Below are positions 41,189 to 52,079 of a stretch of DNA of 64,000 bases, piece after piece. Below the pieces are notes generated by a model. The model was not told the origin of the DNA. It ran no database searches and was given only the letters and a program-made list of their open reading frames with translations. The stretch comes from MFD04580-c1 sp963702995 (lineage in GTDB: Bacteria > Planctomycetota > Phycisphaerae > Tepidisphaerales > Tepidisphaeraceae). The first letter of the stretch is position 1; every line of letters starts with the position of its first letter. Both the position numbers and the translations under genes were made by a program. The stretch lies in the NCBI GenBank assembly GCA_963702995.1, contig OY969783.1:3906001-3970000 (forward strand). Direction: 5' to 3'.

Positions 41189-41449
41189 ATGCGAACCGAA
41201 TCGAATCAACCATCAACCCCAGCCGCCGCGACCCCTGCCGCGGTGAGCCGGGACCTGCTGGAGTTGCTCCGCTGCCCACTCACCCGCGGCCCGCTCCGCC
41301 AGGAAGGGGAGTTCCTCGTCGCCGAGATCGGCGGCCTCCGCTACCCCGTCCGCGACGGCATCCCCGTCATGCTCATGGAAGAAGCCACGCTACCGGAAGG
41401 CGTCTCATCGCTGGACGAGATGAAACGACGCTTCGCCGGCGGGCGATAA
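41189..41449 (+). CDS. Trm112-family (UPF0434-like) protein
   Basis: Small protein of 86 residues. The core is LLELLRCPLTRGPLRQEGEF and GGLRYPVRDGIPVMLMEEAT, matching the Trm112/YcaR pattern (L-L-x-CP, a second beta unit and YPVRDGIPVML). Of the usual four zinc ligands, only one Cys (in RCP) is present, and the second half of the CxxC is replaced (CPLTRG), so it probably does not bind zinc in the normal way. In other organisms Trm112 proteins activate methyltransferases; no partner is adjacent here. The frame is open upstream, but MRTESNQPSTPAAATPAAVS is the plausible start. Confidence 0.75.
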   Translation: MRTESNQPSTPAAATPAAVSRDLLELLRCPLTRGPLRQEGEFLVAEIGGLRYPVRDGIPVMLMEEATLPEGVSSLDEMKRRFAGGR

Positions 41450-41505
41450 GAGCGACATCCGTCACGTAGTTCCCCCAAAATGAGGGCCCTCACGAGAGCG
41501 CGGAG

Positions 41506-41591
41506 GTAGGGCGTGGTTAACCACGCCTCGGCGCGATGCGGCGTGGTTAACCACGCCTCGGCGCGATGCGGCGTGGTTAACCACGCCCTAC
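41506..41591. repeat. Palindromic 30-bp tandem array flanked by inverted ends
   Basis: GCGTGGTTAACCACGC, a perfect 16-bp palindrome around GTTAAC, occurs at 41511-41526, 41541-41556 and 41571-41586, spaced by TCGGCGCGATGCG-type units (period 30). The outer flanks GTAGG and CCTAC are complementary. It lies in the gap 41450-41670 between the Trm112-like and amt stops, which contains no gene. Confidence 0.9.
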
Positions 41592-41670
41592 GTGCCCCAA
41601 AAGATCGCCACACTCCCGTTCGGCGACCGCGCGGTAAACACACGAAAGGCGGACCATTTTCAGCCAAGGA

Positions 41671-42891
41671 TCACGCCTCGCGCAGGTGGAAGCTTCGGAT
41701 TGTGTTCTGCTGGAAATCGGGGTAGGCGCCGACGTCATGTTGCGCCAGGTCAAGCCCGTCGTATTCGTCCGCCTCTTTCACGCGGAGGCCCAGGATCAGC
41801 TTCATCATCACGAAGAGCGCCATCGACAAGCTTCCGGCAAGCACGAGGCAGACGATCGCTCCCAGCGTCTGGGTGCCGATCTGCGCGAGGCGCCCGAGGA
41901 AGGTCCCCGGCATCAGGAACCCGACGGTGATCGTCCCGAAGAAGCCGCCGACGGCGTGGGTGGCGATGCCGGCGGTGGGGTCGTCGATCCGGACCTTCAA
42001 CTCGATCCAGACCGACGCCATCGGCACCAGCACTCCCGCGGCCGCCCCGACTAGCACGGCTCCCCACGACGGGATCACCGGCGCCCCTGCCGAGATCGCG
42101 ACCAGCGCCTCCGAAGAACCCCGTCAGCGTTAGCAGGACATCCGGCTTGCCGTAGCGGAACTGACCATACAGAAGGCTTGCGACCCCGCCGGCCGACGCC
42201 GCCAGCACCACGTTGTAGGCGGCGACGCCCGCCAACCCGGCCCGCGAGTTCGGGCCGCTCATCAGGAGCCGGGCGCACCCGGCGATGTACGGCGACCACC
42301 CCGCGAGCATCAGCATCAAACCGCCGCCGGCCAGCGGCAGGCTGTGGCCGGGGATCGCGCTGGCCGCGCCGTCGCGATGATACTTACCCTCGCGCGGGCC
42401 GATCGCCCAGGCGGCCGCCGCCGCACAGGCGCCGCCGGCGAGATGGGCCCAACTCGCCCCGCCCACATCCACAAAGCCGATCTTGTGCAGCCACCCGTAC
42501 CAGGCCCAGAACCCGCCCAACGGCACGACAAACGCCCCCAGGAGCACCGGGGCGGCCAGCACGTGAAAGAACCGCCCGCGTTCACCGGCCGCCCCGACGA
42601 CGACCGCGCTGGAGAGCATCACCAGCGTCGCGGCGAAGAAAGTACGATCCGCCAGCCCGACCCCGCCGAAGAGCCCCGAGGCGTTGACCCCGAAAATGCC
42701 GGAGACATGGGGTGAAAGGATCGCCCCGCCCACCGCCCAGAACGCGAGCAGGGCGATCGACCCGTCAGCCAGGTGTCGCACCATGGCCCCGGCCGAATTC
42801 TTGCGCGGGTCATCCCCACGCCGTAGAGCATCATCCCGAGCCGCACGAGGAGGATCGCCGCACCGGAAAAAATCCAGACAAACTCTCCCAT
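41671..42891 (-). CDS. amt: Ammonium transporter (Amt/MEP/Rh), two frame breaks
   Basis: Integral membrane NH4+/NH3 channel, about 406 residues when corrected, 11 helices expected. The ATG at 42891 has AAGGAG five bases upstream (42897-42902). N-terminal MGEFVWIFSGAAILLVRLGM passes the first break at 42803-42808 (one base missing; GVGMTRA to KNSAGAMVRHL). The pore histidines are in GGASWAHLAGGAC and GIATHAVGGFFGT. The second break at 42112-42118 fits one extra base (TGFFG to ALVAISAGAPVIPS). The C-terminal cytoplasmic tail ends KEADEYDGLDLAQHD, typical of Amt. Both breaks lie between well-conserved segments, so the protein is likely intact in the genome. No P-II (GlnK) gene is nearby. The gene is followed by the palindromic array. 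Confidence 0.88.
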
Positions 42892-42902
42892 GCCGGCTCC
42901 TT

Positions 42903-43273
42903 CGGGCCCGCTCCAGGGGCCTTGGCGGCCAGCCGCAACGTCAATCGCCGGCCAGCCCGCGCCGCGTTTTACCAGACGGCGTCCGGGCACGACAGGCACG
43001 CGGCCCGGCCACAGCCCGGTTCCAGCCCATGAGCGGCACGATCACTGCGGGCGACGGCGGCGCATCGCACCGGAGCTTGGCATTTCACGGGAATTGTATC
43101 GATTATCCCAGGGCGGGCCTCGCGAAGGCCCAGCCGTAACTTGCCCCTATTTTGAGCTTTCCTTCCTCTTTCCAAATATTTTCTGCCGTCAGCAGCAGGG
43201 CAACGCTTATGCTCTCATCCACTGTGGCGTGAACTTGAATTCTGCATATCCTTCGTCCGCACCGAGGTGACCC
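42903..43273. other. Divergent intergenic region
   Basis: About 370 bp between amt and the LEPR-XLL adhesin, divergent, so two promoters are expected. It contains no supported gene or repeat. Nitrogen-regulated sites (sigma-54) were looked for and not seen by eye. Confidence 0.35.
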
Positions 43274-46200
43274 GTGGGAAGTCGAAGAAGACCGCATATC
43301 GTTCCGAAGAAGACCCGAAATCAGCAACCAAGGCTTCGGACCGATCCGGCGGCCGGTTGCGAGGCGCTGGAACCTCGCACGCTATTTTCAACCCTCGCGG
43401 TGAACACGACGGCCGACCAGCTTGACGTGGCCAGCAACGCGACCACCGTCGGCGCTACGGTCAGCCTCCGCGACGCGGTCATCGTGGCCACGAACCTTTC
43501 GGGCGCCACCGAGATCGACCTCCCCGCCGGGACGTACAACATGGGGAACGTGGGGACCGGAGAGCTGCAGGTTGGGAACATCGCGGGCCAGAACATTCAG
43601 ATCAAAGGGCTCGGTACCCCGGCGAACACCATCATCCACCAGAGCGTCGTTGGGAACCGGATCTTCAACTTCGACAACAATCAGAGCGGGAACGTTGCCG
43701 GCACGATCAGCAACGTCACGATCGAGAACGCCACGAACGTGAACCGAGCCTTCGGCGGCGGGGCGATCCTCGCCGGCGGCCCGGGCGACTCGCTGACGCT
43801 TAACAACTGCATTCTGCAGAACAACTCGACCACCAACGGGGCGACCAGCGTCGCGCGGAACGGGGGCGCGATCGGGTACAGCGGCGGCGGCAACCTGATG
43901 GTGCTGAACTGCCAGTTCCTGAATAACACGGCCGGCGGGAACGCGACCGCGGCGTCCGCGGGCGGCGCGATCTCCTACATCAACTTCTCGGCCGGCAATC
44001 TGACGATCTCTAACTCGACGTTCGCGGGTAATAGCTCCACCGGTTCTTCCAGCGTACAGCCGGTCGGCGGGGCGTTGCAGATTGCCGGGATGGGCTCGGC
44101 CGCGATCACGTCCACCACGTTCATGAATAACTCGGCCGGGCCGACGGGTGGCGCCGGCGGCGCCATCTACGCGTCGAGCATGACCATCAACATCGCCAAG
44201 AGCCGATTCGTTGACGATACCGCGACCAACGCGAGCGGGATCGACAATGCGGGCGCAACCCTCACCGCCAACGACAACTGGTGGGGCGCCGACGGCTTGC
44301 CCGGCTCGCCGGGGACGGACGCCGTAACGACCACCGGCGGCACGACGACCATTTCCACCCGCCTTGCCCTGACCCTCTCGCCGGTGTCGGCGTCCATCGC
44401 GTCCAATAGTTCGACCAATCTGACCGCGGACATCGTCTCCACCTCCGCGCCGATGGTTGCGCTGGCCGGCACCGCCCTGGAAGGGGTGCCGCTGACCTTT
44501 GCCCCGGGCTCGCTCGGCTCGGTCAGCCCGGTTTCAGTCGCTATCAGCAACGGATCAGCGACGACTACGTTCTCCTCGGGGGCCACATCCGGGCCCACCA
44601 GCCCATCGGTCTCACTCGATAACGGCACGAAGCTCACGACGATCACGATTGTCGGGACGCCGGTCGCCAACGCCCAATCTGTGACCGTCGCCCAGGACTC
44701 GGCCAAGGCCATCACCCTCACCGGCAGCGACCCCAACACGCCGCCGCGGACGCTGACTTACACCGTGACGGCGAGCCCGACTCACGGCAGCCTGACCGGG
44801 ACCGCGCCGAACCTGACCTACACGCCAAATGCGGGGTACTCCGGCCCCGATTCCTTCCAGTTCAAGAACAACAACGGAACCTCTGACAGCAGCGTCGCAA
44901 CCGTGTCGATCACGGTAGCCGCGGCCATTAGCCTGAGCCCGGCGACGTTGCCGGCCGGCGTCGTCGGGCAATCGTACAACCAGTCAATCAGTTCAACGGG
45001 TGGCACGTCGCCAGTCACGCTCGTATTCGGCAGCGTTACGAACCCCACGGCGATCTCCCTGTCCGGCAGCGGGACGGGGGCCATCACCGTGTCCGGAACG
45101 CCGACATCGGCGGGGACGGTGACATTTACCGTCACAGCATCGGACGCGTCCGGCCCGGCCCGTCGAAAGTCTACTCGTTCAACGTCGGCCAGGGGGTCGC
45201 GACGATCGGTGTGACGCCGTACGACGTGACCTATAGCGGCAAGCCCCACACCGCCACCGGGTCGGCCACCGGTTTTGGTGGCGTGGACCTCAGTGCCGAC
45301 CTCACCCTCACCGGCACGACGCACACTGACGCCGGCAGCTACAACGGCGACGCGTGGAGCTTCCACGACCCGGCAGGGAACTACAGCGACGCAAGCGGTA
45401 CCGTCAATGACCACATCGGCAAGGCCACAGCGGCGGTCGTCGTCACGCCCTACAGCGTGCCCTACGACGGCAACCCGCACTCCGCGGTGGTCCAATCGAT
45501 CACCGGCGTCAACGGCGAGACCGGCGCGACGGTCGGCGTCGTGACGCTCAATACGACCCACACCGACGCAGGCTCTTTCCTGGACAGCTGGTCTTTCACC
45601 GGCGCCGCCAACTACCACGATATCCCCGCAACGACCCTTGCCGACACGATCAACCAGGTCAACGCGACGATCACCGTCACATCCGCAAGCGCAAGCTTCG
45701 ACAGCAACCCCCACCCCGCCCCGGCCAGCGCCACCGGCGTGGAGTCCCCGGCGCCGGCCGATCTGACAGCGCTGCTCCATCTCTCGTACAAGAACCTCGC
45801 CGACAACAGCGTCAGCGCCTCGCCGCCCGTGCTTCCGGGCACCTATGCGGTCTTCGCCAGCTTTGAAGGCAATACCGACTACCGGCCCGTCAATTCGTTC
45901 GACACCGGCGCGCAGGTCGTCATCGGTCGATCGGCTGCGTCCATCTCGCTCACCCAACTTCAGCAGAAGTACTCCGGCGCGCCGATCGAGCCGGTGGTGA
46001 CGACCTCGCCCGCCGGCCTGGCGACCAGCGTCACGTACCGCCAGGGATCGGTCATCCTCGCGGGCCCGCCCGTCCACCCCGGCGCCTATACAGTGACCGC
46101 GACGGTGACCGACCCGAACTACGTCGCCACCTCGACAACCGGCACGCTGGTGGTGGGCAAGGCGAACGTCATCTTCAACGTCGCCAGCCGTGTCGCCACG

Positions 46201-46719
46201 TACGACGGCCTGACCCACGCCGCCGCCTTCACGGCGGTCGGCGTGGAGTCCCCCGATCCGAAGAACCTGGCGAGCCTCATGCACCTCTCCTACCGCGCGG
46301 GCTCCGGCGTCATTTCGACGACACCGCCCGTTCACGCCGGCACGTATTCGGTCCTCGCCAGCTTTGACGGGACGGCGGACTACAACTCCTTCAAGAACGT
46401 GGATGTCCACCAGACCGTCACGATCAGACCGGCCGCCACCGCGTTCACCCTCAACTTCCCGAACCCAATCGTGACCAAGGGCGCCCTGGCCACCTTGAGC
46501 GGGAAAGTCGTCACCGCCGGCGGCCCCAGCCCCACGGGCATCGTCACCATTACCGTCGCCACGAAGGTAATTCAGGCAACCATCACCGCGAACGGCGCCT
46601 TCGCCATGACGCTCGACACGAAGCTCATCCCGGTTGGCGGGTATGTCGTCCAGTACGCCTATAACGGCGTCGCCGACTTCGGCGCGACCTTCGCCAAAGG
46701 CGGGCTGACGATCAAATAG
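43274..46719 (+). CDS. LEPR-XLL adhesin: beta-helix, Ig-like and MBG repeats, frameshifted
   Basis: Surface protein of about 1,148 residues starting at GTG 43274 (GAGGTG upstream). The motif EALEPRTLFSTLAVNTTADQ (~35-54) is the canonical LEPR-XLL signal. Residues ~55-330 are a right-handed beta-helix (GGGAILAGGPGDSLTLNNCI; AGGAISYINFSAGNLTISNS), ending in DNWWGADGLPGSPGTD. Then Ig/cadherin-like repeats (LTYTVTASPTHGSLTGTAPN; ISLSPATLPAGVVGQSYN). After a break at 45155-45160 (one G missing, ASGPG to PSKVYSFNVGQG) come MBG-type repeats (VTPYDVTYSGKPHTATGSAT; ATYDGLTHAAAFTAVGVESP) and a final Big-type Ig repeat (PNPIVTKGALATLSGKVVTA). No catalytic motif; likely an adhesin or matrix protein. Confidence 0.82.
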
Positions 46720-46965
46720 CGGCTCGCACGGTTCAATGTCGCGCGAGACTCGGAGCGGTCGGAGCCCGGGGCGAGCCTCCTCGTATTCGCCCACGGCGCT
46801 CCAATGGGCCGGCGACCGCTCCCTCACGGTCTGCGGCTCGCTGGGATTGTCTCTCCGAAATGGAGTGTACGAAGGATCCAAAGGCTCCTGACAACCGCTC
46901 CTGATTCGGCGGAGCGTCGTTTTCCCGCGCTTCCGCGCGGCCGTCGGGCGATACGCTCGGACGCC

Positions 46966-47802
46966 ATGATCCGACAGCAACGGGACGAGGATTTCGTCCT
47001 CATCACCCAGGATGATCACGCGCACCTTGCCGGCCGCCTGGCCGGGCATTTGGGCAATGCCGACTTTGCGCCGCCCGACCCGCGCGACGCGACGCTGCTG
47101 GGCATCTCGCTCCACGACAGCGGCTGGCCCCTTCACGACGAGGTCCCGACGCTCGATCGAAAGGGCCTTCCGCTTCACGTGCTGGAGTCGCCGATGTCGA
47201 TTGCGACCCGCGTCTGGGCCGCATCCGCCGAACGGGCGGCGGCCGCCGATCTGTACGCGGGCCTGCTGGTCAGCCTGCACGTGATGAACCTCTCCGCCAT
47301 CGCCTACCGAAACGATGCTGCTCCCCACGAGCGCATGGAGCGCCGCCACGACCTGTTCCTGCTCAACCAGTTCCAGCAGGACCAGATCGAGCTCCAGGAG
47401 ACGTTGCGGCGGCGGCTGGGCTTGCGGACGGATCTTCCGCTGCGGCTGGGCCTGGCCAAGGGCGGCGCGGATGCGCAGGAAGACCGGCTCGCCTTTAACT
47501 ACAACTGGTTGAAACTGATGGACCGGTTGAGCCTGGAGGCGTGCTGCGGAAAGCCGCTTTTCCCGACGATCGACGGCGTCTTCCCCCGGCCCGGCGGCGA
47601 GCCGGTGGAGTTCCGGCTTGACCACCCGCGAGCCGGCCACCTCGTACTGACGCCTTGGCCGTTTGACGTCGAGTCGATCGAGCTTTCAATCCGCGGCCGC
47701 CGACTTCCCGCCGACCCCTTCAAGAGCGAATCCGATTTCCGCCTGGCCTATGCGGCGGCCGCCGAGGAAGCCTTTTCCATCTCCATCCGCCCGGCGCCGT
47801 GA
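46966..47802 (+). CDS. DUF3891 family protein
   Basis: Cytoplasmic protein of 278 residues. The N-terminus (MIRQQRDEDFVLITQDDHAH) and LGISLHDSGWPLHDEVPTLD match DUF3891, a family with an HD-domain-like helical fold. H-x-H and HDSGW motifs (LITQDDHAHLAGRLAGHLG; ISLHDSGW) could bind metal, and VSLHVMNLSAIAYRN adds a further His. The function is not established. The frame is open upstream to 46804, but only MIRQQ resembles the family start. It converges on the DUF1501 gene 214 bp away. Confidence 0.8.
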   Translation: MIRQQRDEDFVLITQDDHAHLAGRLAGHLGNADFAPPDPRDATLLGISLHDSGWPLHDEVPTLDRKGLPLHVLESPMSIATRVWAASAERAAAADLYAGLLVSLHVMNLSAIAYRNDAAPHERMERRHDLFLLNQFQQDQIELQETLRRRLGLRTDLPLRLGLAKGGADAQEDRLAFNYNWLKLMDRLSLEACCGKPLFPTIDGVFPRPGGEPVEFRLDHPRAGHLVLTPWPFDVESIELSIRGRRLPADPFKSESDFRLAYAAAAEEAFSISIRPAP

Positions 47803-48016
47803 ACGCACGCTCCGGCCATGATCGCGCGAATCAGAGCGGCGTAAGGAACGGGAGCCGGCAAAGGTGTCCTGCGCATAGCCCGCCAATGACCATTCGATGG
47901 GGTCGTCCTTCCGGCGGGATGGGGCGACGCGAAGCTCGACCGTGATTTTGCGCGGCCGCGTAAAGGCACCGAATCGCGAACCGCCGTGCGGTCCCGAAAG
48001 AAATTCAACCGAAGCG

Positions 48017-49435
48017 TCAGGCCAGGATCTCCTCGATCACGTTCGCCTTTTCCACTCCGGTCAGCCGCGCGTCGAGCCCCTGGAACTTGACGCTGAAGGC
48101 GTCGTGGCGGATGCCGAGGCGCTCGAGCATCGTGGCGTGCAGGTCGTGGACGGTGCGGACGTTGTCCACCGCGGCGTACCCCAGTTCATCGGTCGCGCCG
48201 TGGACCATCCCGCCCCGCACGCCGGCACCGGCGAGCCAGACCGACATCGCCTTGTTGTGATGATCGCGCCCGCTGCCGCCCTGGCTCATCGGCGTGCGGC
48301 CGAACTCGCCCGCCCACACCACCAGCGTCTCGTCGAGCATGCCGCGACGCTTCAGGTCCGTCAGCAACGCGGCGCAGGCCCGGTCGATCTCGCCCGCCTT
48401 CAGGGCGATCCCCTCCTTCACGCCGCCGTGGTGGTCCCAGTCCTTGTGATAAAGCTGAATGAACCGCACGCCCCGCTCCGCCAGGCGGCGGGCGAGCAGG
48501 CAGTTCGAGGCGAAGGAGCCGTCGCCCGGCTGGCAGCCGTACAGCTCCAGCGGCTCGGGGCCTTCCTCGGCGACGTTCATCAGTTGCGGGACGCTCATCT
48601 GCATCTTGAAGGCCATCTCATATTGCGTGATGCGGGTCGCGATCTCCGGGTCGGCGGCCAGCGCATCCTGCTGCAGGTTCAGCGCGTTGATCGCGGCGAC
48701 GTCGGCCCCCTGCTGGTCGCGGGTGACGCCGGGCGGGTTGGAAAGATAGAGCACCGGGTCCCCCTTCGCCCGAAGCTGCACGCCCTGGTAGCGGCTGGGC
48801 AGGAAGCCGCTGCTCCACTGCCGGGCCGCGATCGGCTGGTTCTGACCCCCTTTCCCGAGCGACGTCAGGACGACAAAGCCCGGCAGGTCGTCGGCAAGGC
48901 TCCCCAGGCCGTAGGTCACCCACGCCCCCATGCTCGGCCGCCCGGCGATCTGCGAGCCGGTGTTCATGAACATATGCGCCGGGTCGTGGTTGATCGCCTC
49001 GGTCGTCATCGAGCGGATGATGCAGATGTCGTCGATCACGGAGCCAATGTGGGGGAAGAGCGAGCAGATCTCGGTCTGGGCCTTCCCAAATTTGCTGAAG
49101 GGGTGCTGCGGCCCGAAGCAGATGAGTTTTTGCCCCTGAAGCTGGGCGAGCTGCTGGCCCCTGGTCAGGCTCTCGGGCATCGGCTTGCCGTCCATCTCGG
49201 CCAGCCGCGGCTTGGGGTCGAACGTCTCCAGGTGCGACGGCCCTCCCGCCATCGTCAGCCAGATGACCCGCTTCGCCCGCTGGGGGATCGGGAGTGTGGA
49301 GAACAGGCCGGTCGCCCGAGCCGCCCCGGCAGCCGGCGGCCGCAGCATTGAGGCCAGGGCTACTGCCCCGAGCCCCATCGCGCTCTTGCCGAGGAACGTT
49401 CGCCGCGCCGGGTTGAAGTCGGTAGCCGAGATCAT
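48017..49435 (-). CDS. DUF1501 family protein (sulfatase-like)
   Basis: Exported protein of 472 residues with a twin-arginine-like N-terminus (NPARRTFLGKSAMGLGAVAL). The alkaline-phosphatase-superfamily core includes VIWLTMAGGPSHLETFDPKP (~58-77), HDPAHMFMNTG, WDHHGGVKEGIALKAGEID, VVWAGEFGRTPMSQGGSGRD and HNKAMSVWLAGAGVRGG. This is the DUF1501 layout seen in many planctomycetes. The enzymatic activity is not established; metal-binding Asp/His residues are in the WDHHGG and GRDHHN segments. It starts 3 bp after the stop of the upstream PSD1 gene, the standard DUF1501/PSD1 operon. Confidence 0.9.
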   Translation of the reverse strand: MISATDFNPARRTFLGKSAMGLGAVALASMLRPPAAGAARATGLFSTLPIPQRAKRVIWLTMAGGPSHLETFDPKPRLAEMDGKPMPESLTRGQQLAQLQGQKLICFGPQHPFSKFGKAQTEICSLFPHIGSVIDDICIIRSMTTEAINHDPAHMFMNTGSQIAGRPSMGAWVTYGLGSLADDLPGFVVLTSLGKGGQNQPIAARQWSSGFLPSRYQGVQLRAKGDPVLYLSNPPGVTRDQQGADVAAINALNLQQDALAADPEIATRITQYEMAFKMQMSVPQLMNVAEEGPEPLELYGCQPGDGSFASNCLLARRLAERGVRFIQLYHKDWDHHGGVKEGIALKAGEIDRACAALLTDLKRRGMLDETLVVWAGEFGRTPMSQGGSGRDHHNKAMSVWLAGAGVRGGMVHGATDELGYAAVDNVRTVHDLHATMLERLGIRHDAFSVKFQGLDARLTGVEKANVIEEILA

Positions 49436-49438
49436 GGT

Positions 49439-51989
49439 TTAAGCCCGGGTGATGGTTTCGTGGAGGTTCAGCAGCACGCGGGCGACATGTGCCCAGGCGG
49501 CAAGCTCGCTTTTGTCCAGGCCCGACGGCATCGGAGCCTGGCCGGTCTTGAGCAGCGCTTCGGCGGCCGCCGGGTCTTTGCGATAGGCGTCGAGCTGCTG
49601 ATCGAGCAGGGCCCGAATTGTCGCCATCTCCCGCGGCCGCGGCGCGCGTTGCAGCGCCCGGCGCCACGCCCAGTTGATCCGCTCTTCCGGATTGCCATCG
49701 CACTCGGTCAGGATTTTCGCGGCGAAGCAGCGCGCCGCTTCGACGTAGCTGGGGTCATTCAGCAGCACCAGCGCCTGCTGCGGAATGTTGGAGCGGTTCC
49801 GCTCGGCACAGCACTCTTCACGGCTGGGGGCGTCAAAGGCGAGCAAGCTGGGATGGACGAACGACCGTTGCCACCAGGTGTAAAGCCCGCGGCGGTACTG
49901 GTTTTCGCCCGCGTCGGCCGCGTAGTCGCGCGGCGGGAAGTTGAGGTTCTCCCAATAGCGTTCAGGCTGATACGGCTTGACGCTCGGGCCGCCGATCGTT
50001 GGCGAAAGGAGCCCGGCGATGTCCAGCGCGTTGTCGCGAACCAGCTCGGCATCGAGCCGGAAAGCGCTCTGCCGGGCCAGTTCGCGGTTGTACGGGTCGG
50101 CCGCTATAAGCTCCGGCGTGGGCGTGGAGATCTGGCGATAGGTCGCGCTGGTGACGATCGTCCGCACCATGTGCTTCATGTCCCAGCCACTGTCCATGAA
50201 CTCGCAGGCGAGCCAATCCAGCAGCGGTTGATTCGGCGGCAGTTCCCCCTGCGCCGCCCAGGTCGTCCAGGACCTTGCTCAACCCCGTGCCGAAAAGCTG
50301 CTTCCAAAGGCGGTTCATGACCGTCCGGGCGGTCAGCGGGTTGTCGCGCGAGATGACCCAATGGGCCAGGTCGAGACGCGTCAGCTCGCGGCCGTCGGCT
50401 TTCGGCGCGGCCATGAAATGCGGCAGCGCGGGCTTTACGATCTCGCCCGATTCATCCATCCAGTTGCCGCGCGGCAGGATCCGGACTACCCGCTTTTGCG
50501 GCGTGCTGACGCTGACCAGGCACTTGGGCAGCGACGCGAAATAGGCATTGCGGGCCGCCTCGGCCGACGCGAGCGCCTTTCGCTCGTCGGCACACAGCGT
50601 CGTGACATGCTCGCGGAAGTAATCGCGGATCGCCTGCGGCTCGGGCGCCTTCCGCGCCTCCGGCTTCTTCTTCAGGCTGACGAGCAGCGCCCGGGCCGCC
50701 TTCTTCTCGGCGGCCGACGCCTTCGAGTCATTCTCCAGCTCGGGCAATGCCGCCTCGCCCGCGGTGAAGGCCTCTTCCCAATCCTTCTGCGCGGCGTCGA
50801 GCTGTGGCGCGAACCCGTCAAGCGTCTTGCGGGCCTCGGCGAGCGCCGTATCGAGCTCGGCCAGCCGCTGTTCCTGTTCCGGGGCCGCCACGAGCATCCC
50901 GTCTTCGCGGCGGCCGATGACCGCTTCCTTGATGTCCGAGAAGAAGGCCCCGAGCGAATAGAAGTCCCGCTGCGTCCACGGGTCAAACTTGTGATCGTGG
51001 CACTGGCAGCAGCCGGTGGTCTGTCCAAGCCAGGCGGCCCCGACCGCCCGCACCCGGTCGGTCAGCATGCGCTGTTCATAATCCTTGGGCTGGGCGCCCC
51101 CTTCCTCGGTCGTCAGCAGCAGCCGATTGAAGGCCGAGCCGATGCGGCTCTCGGTGCTGGCATCGGGCAACAGGTCGCCGGCGATCTGTTCCGCCGTGAA
51201 GCGATCGAACCGCTTGTTGTCATTGAACGCCCGGATGACGTAATCGCGATAGGGCCAGATGTTGCGCGGGTTGTCGCTGTGATAGCCGACGGTGTCGGCG
51301 AACCGAACCACGTCGAGCCACCCGATCGCCATCCGTTCGCCATAGTGAGGGCTGGCCAGGACGCGATCGACCAGCCGCTCGTACGCATCCGGCGCGGTCT
51401 CTTTTTCAAAGGCGTCCACCTCGACCGGCGATGGCGGCAGGCCGAGCAGATCCATGTAAAGACGGCGGATCAGGGCCCGCCGGTCGGCCTGGGGCGACGG
51501 GTTGAGGTTCACCGCCGCAAGCCGCATCTGGACCAGGGCATCCACCGGGTTGTCGCCGGCGGCAATCTCTGCCTTGAGCGGCCGCTCGTACGACCAGTGC
51601 AACTGGTACTCAGCACCTTCCGCAATCCATCGCTTCAGCAGCGCCCGTTGTAAGTCCGTCAGCTTTTTGTTCGAGTCGGGCGGCGGCATCACCTCTTCGG
51701 GGTCGGCGGACGTGAGCCGCTTGACGAGTTCGCTCTCTTCGGCGTTGCCGGGGATGAACGCCTTCCTGGCCAGCGCCTCGTCCCGCAGGTCGAGCCGCAG
51801 CTTCGCCTTGCGATGATTCTTGTCCGGCCCGTGGCAGTAGAAGCAGTTGTCCGACAGGATGGGGCGGATGTCGCGATTGAACTCGACCTTCGCCGCCGAA
51901 TCATTGCCCGGCCGATCAGCCGCGCGCAGGCGGGCGGCCTGGGCGAGAACGGCAGCGCCGATGCACAGAAGAAATGTTGCTCTGTTCAT
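49439..51989 (-). CDS. PSD1 family protein: cytochrome-like domain, DUF1549, DUF1553, frameshifted
   Basis: Exported protein of about 849 residues. The ATG at 51989 opens a signal peptide (NRATFLLCIGAAVLAQAARL). An N-terminal planctomycete cytochrome-c-like domain has RPILSDNCFYCHGPDKNH (CxxCH heme-type motif) with MPPP as distal ligand region (EEVMPPPDSNKK). DUF1549 (LIRRLYMDLLGLPPSPVEVD; WLDVVRFADTVGYHSDNPRN; CCQCHDHKFDPWTQRDFYSL) follows, then a coiled, Ala-rich segment and DUF1553 (DNPLTARTVMNRLWKQLFGT; RSNIPQQALVLLNDPSYVEA). One extra base at 50254-50262 disrupts VLDDLGAQGELPPNQPLLDW. The role in polymer degradation or periplasmic redox is proposed in the literature but not established. 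Operon with the DUF1501 gene. Confidence 0.88.
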
Positions 51990-52079
51990 GCGTCCGGATG
52001 GGTTCGATTCGAGGCCGGCGATCAGAATGATCGTCGCACACCCATGATACCGCACCAACACTTGCAGGTTGCGGGCGGT

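Noticed and set aside
41506..41591. Possible CRISPR array
   Set aside because: The 30-bp units are directly adjacent, and the separating sequence is itself repeated, so there are no unique spacers; no cas genes are nearby.
42903..43273. Sigma-54 site upstream of amt
   Set aside because: No convincing GG-N10-GC element was found by eye.
44818..47640. 940-codon ORF on the minus strand
   Set aside because: It lies antisense to the LEPR-XLL adhesin and DUF3891 genes. The translation is Arg/Gly/Ala-rich without domain logic, typical of a shadow frame in high-GC DNA.
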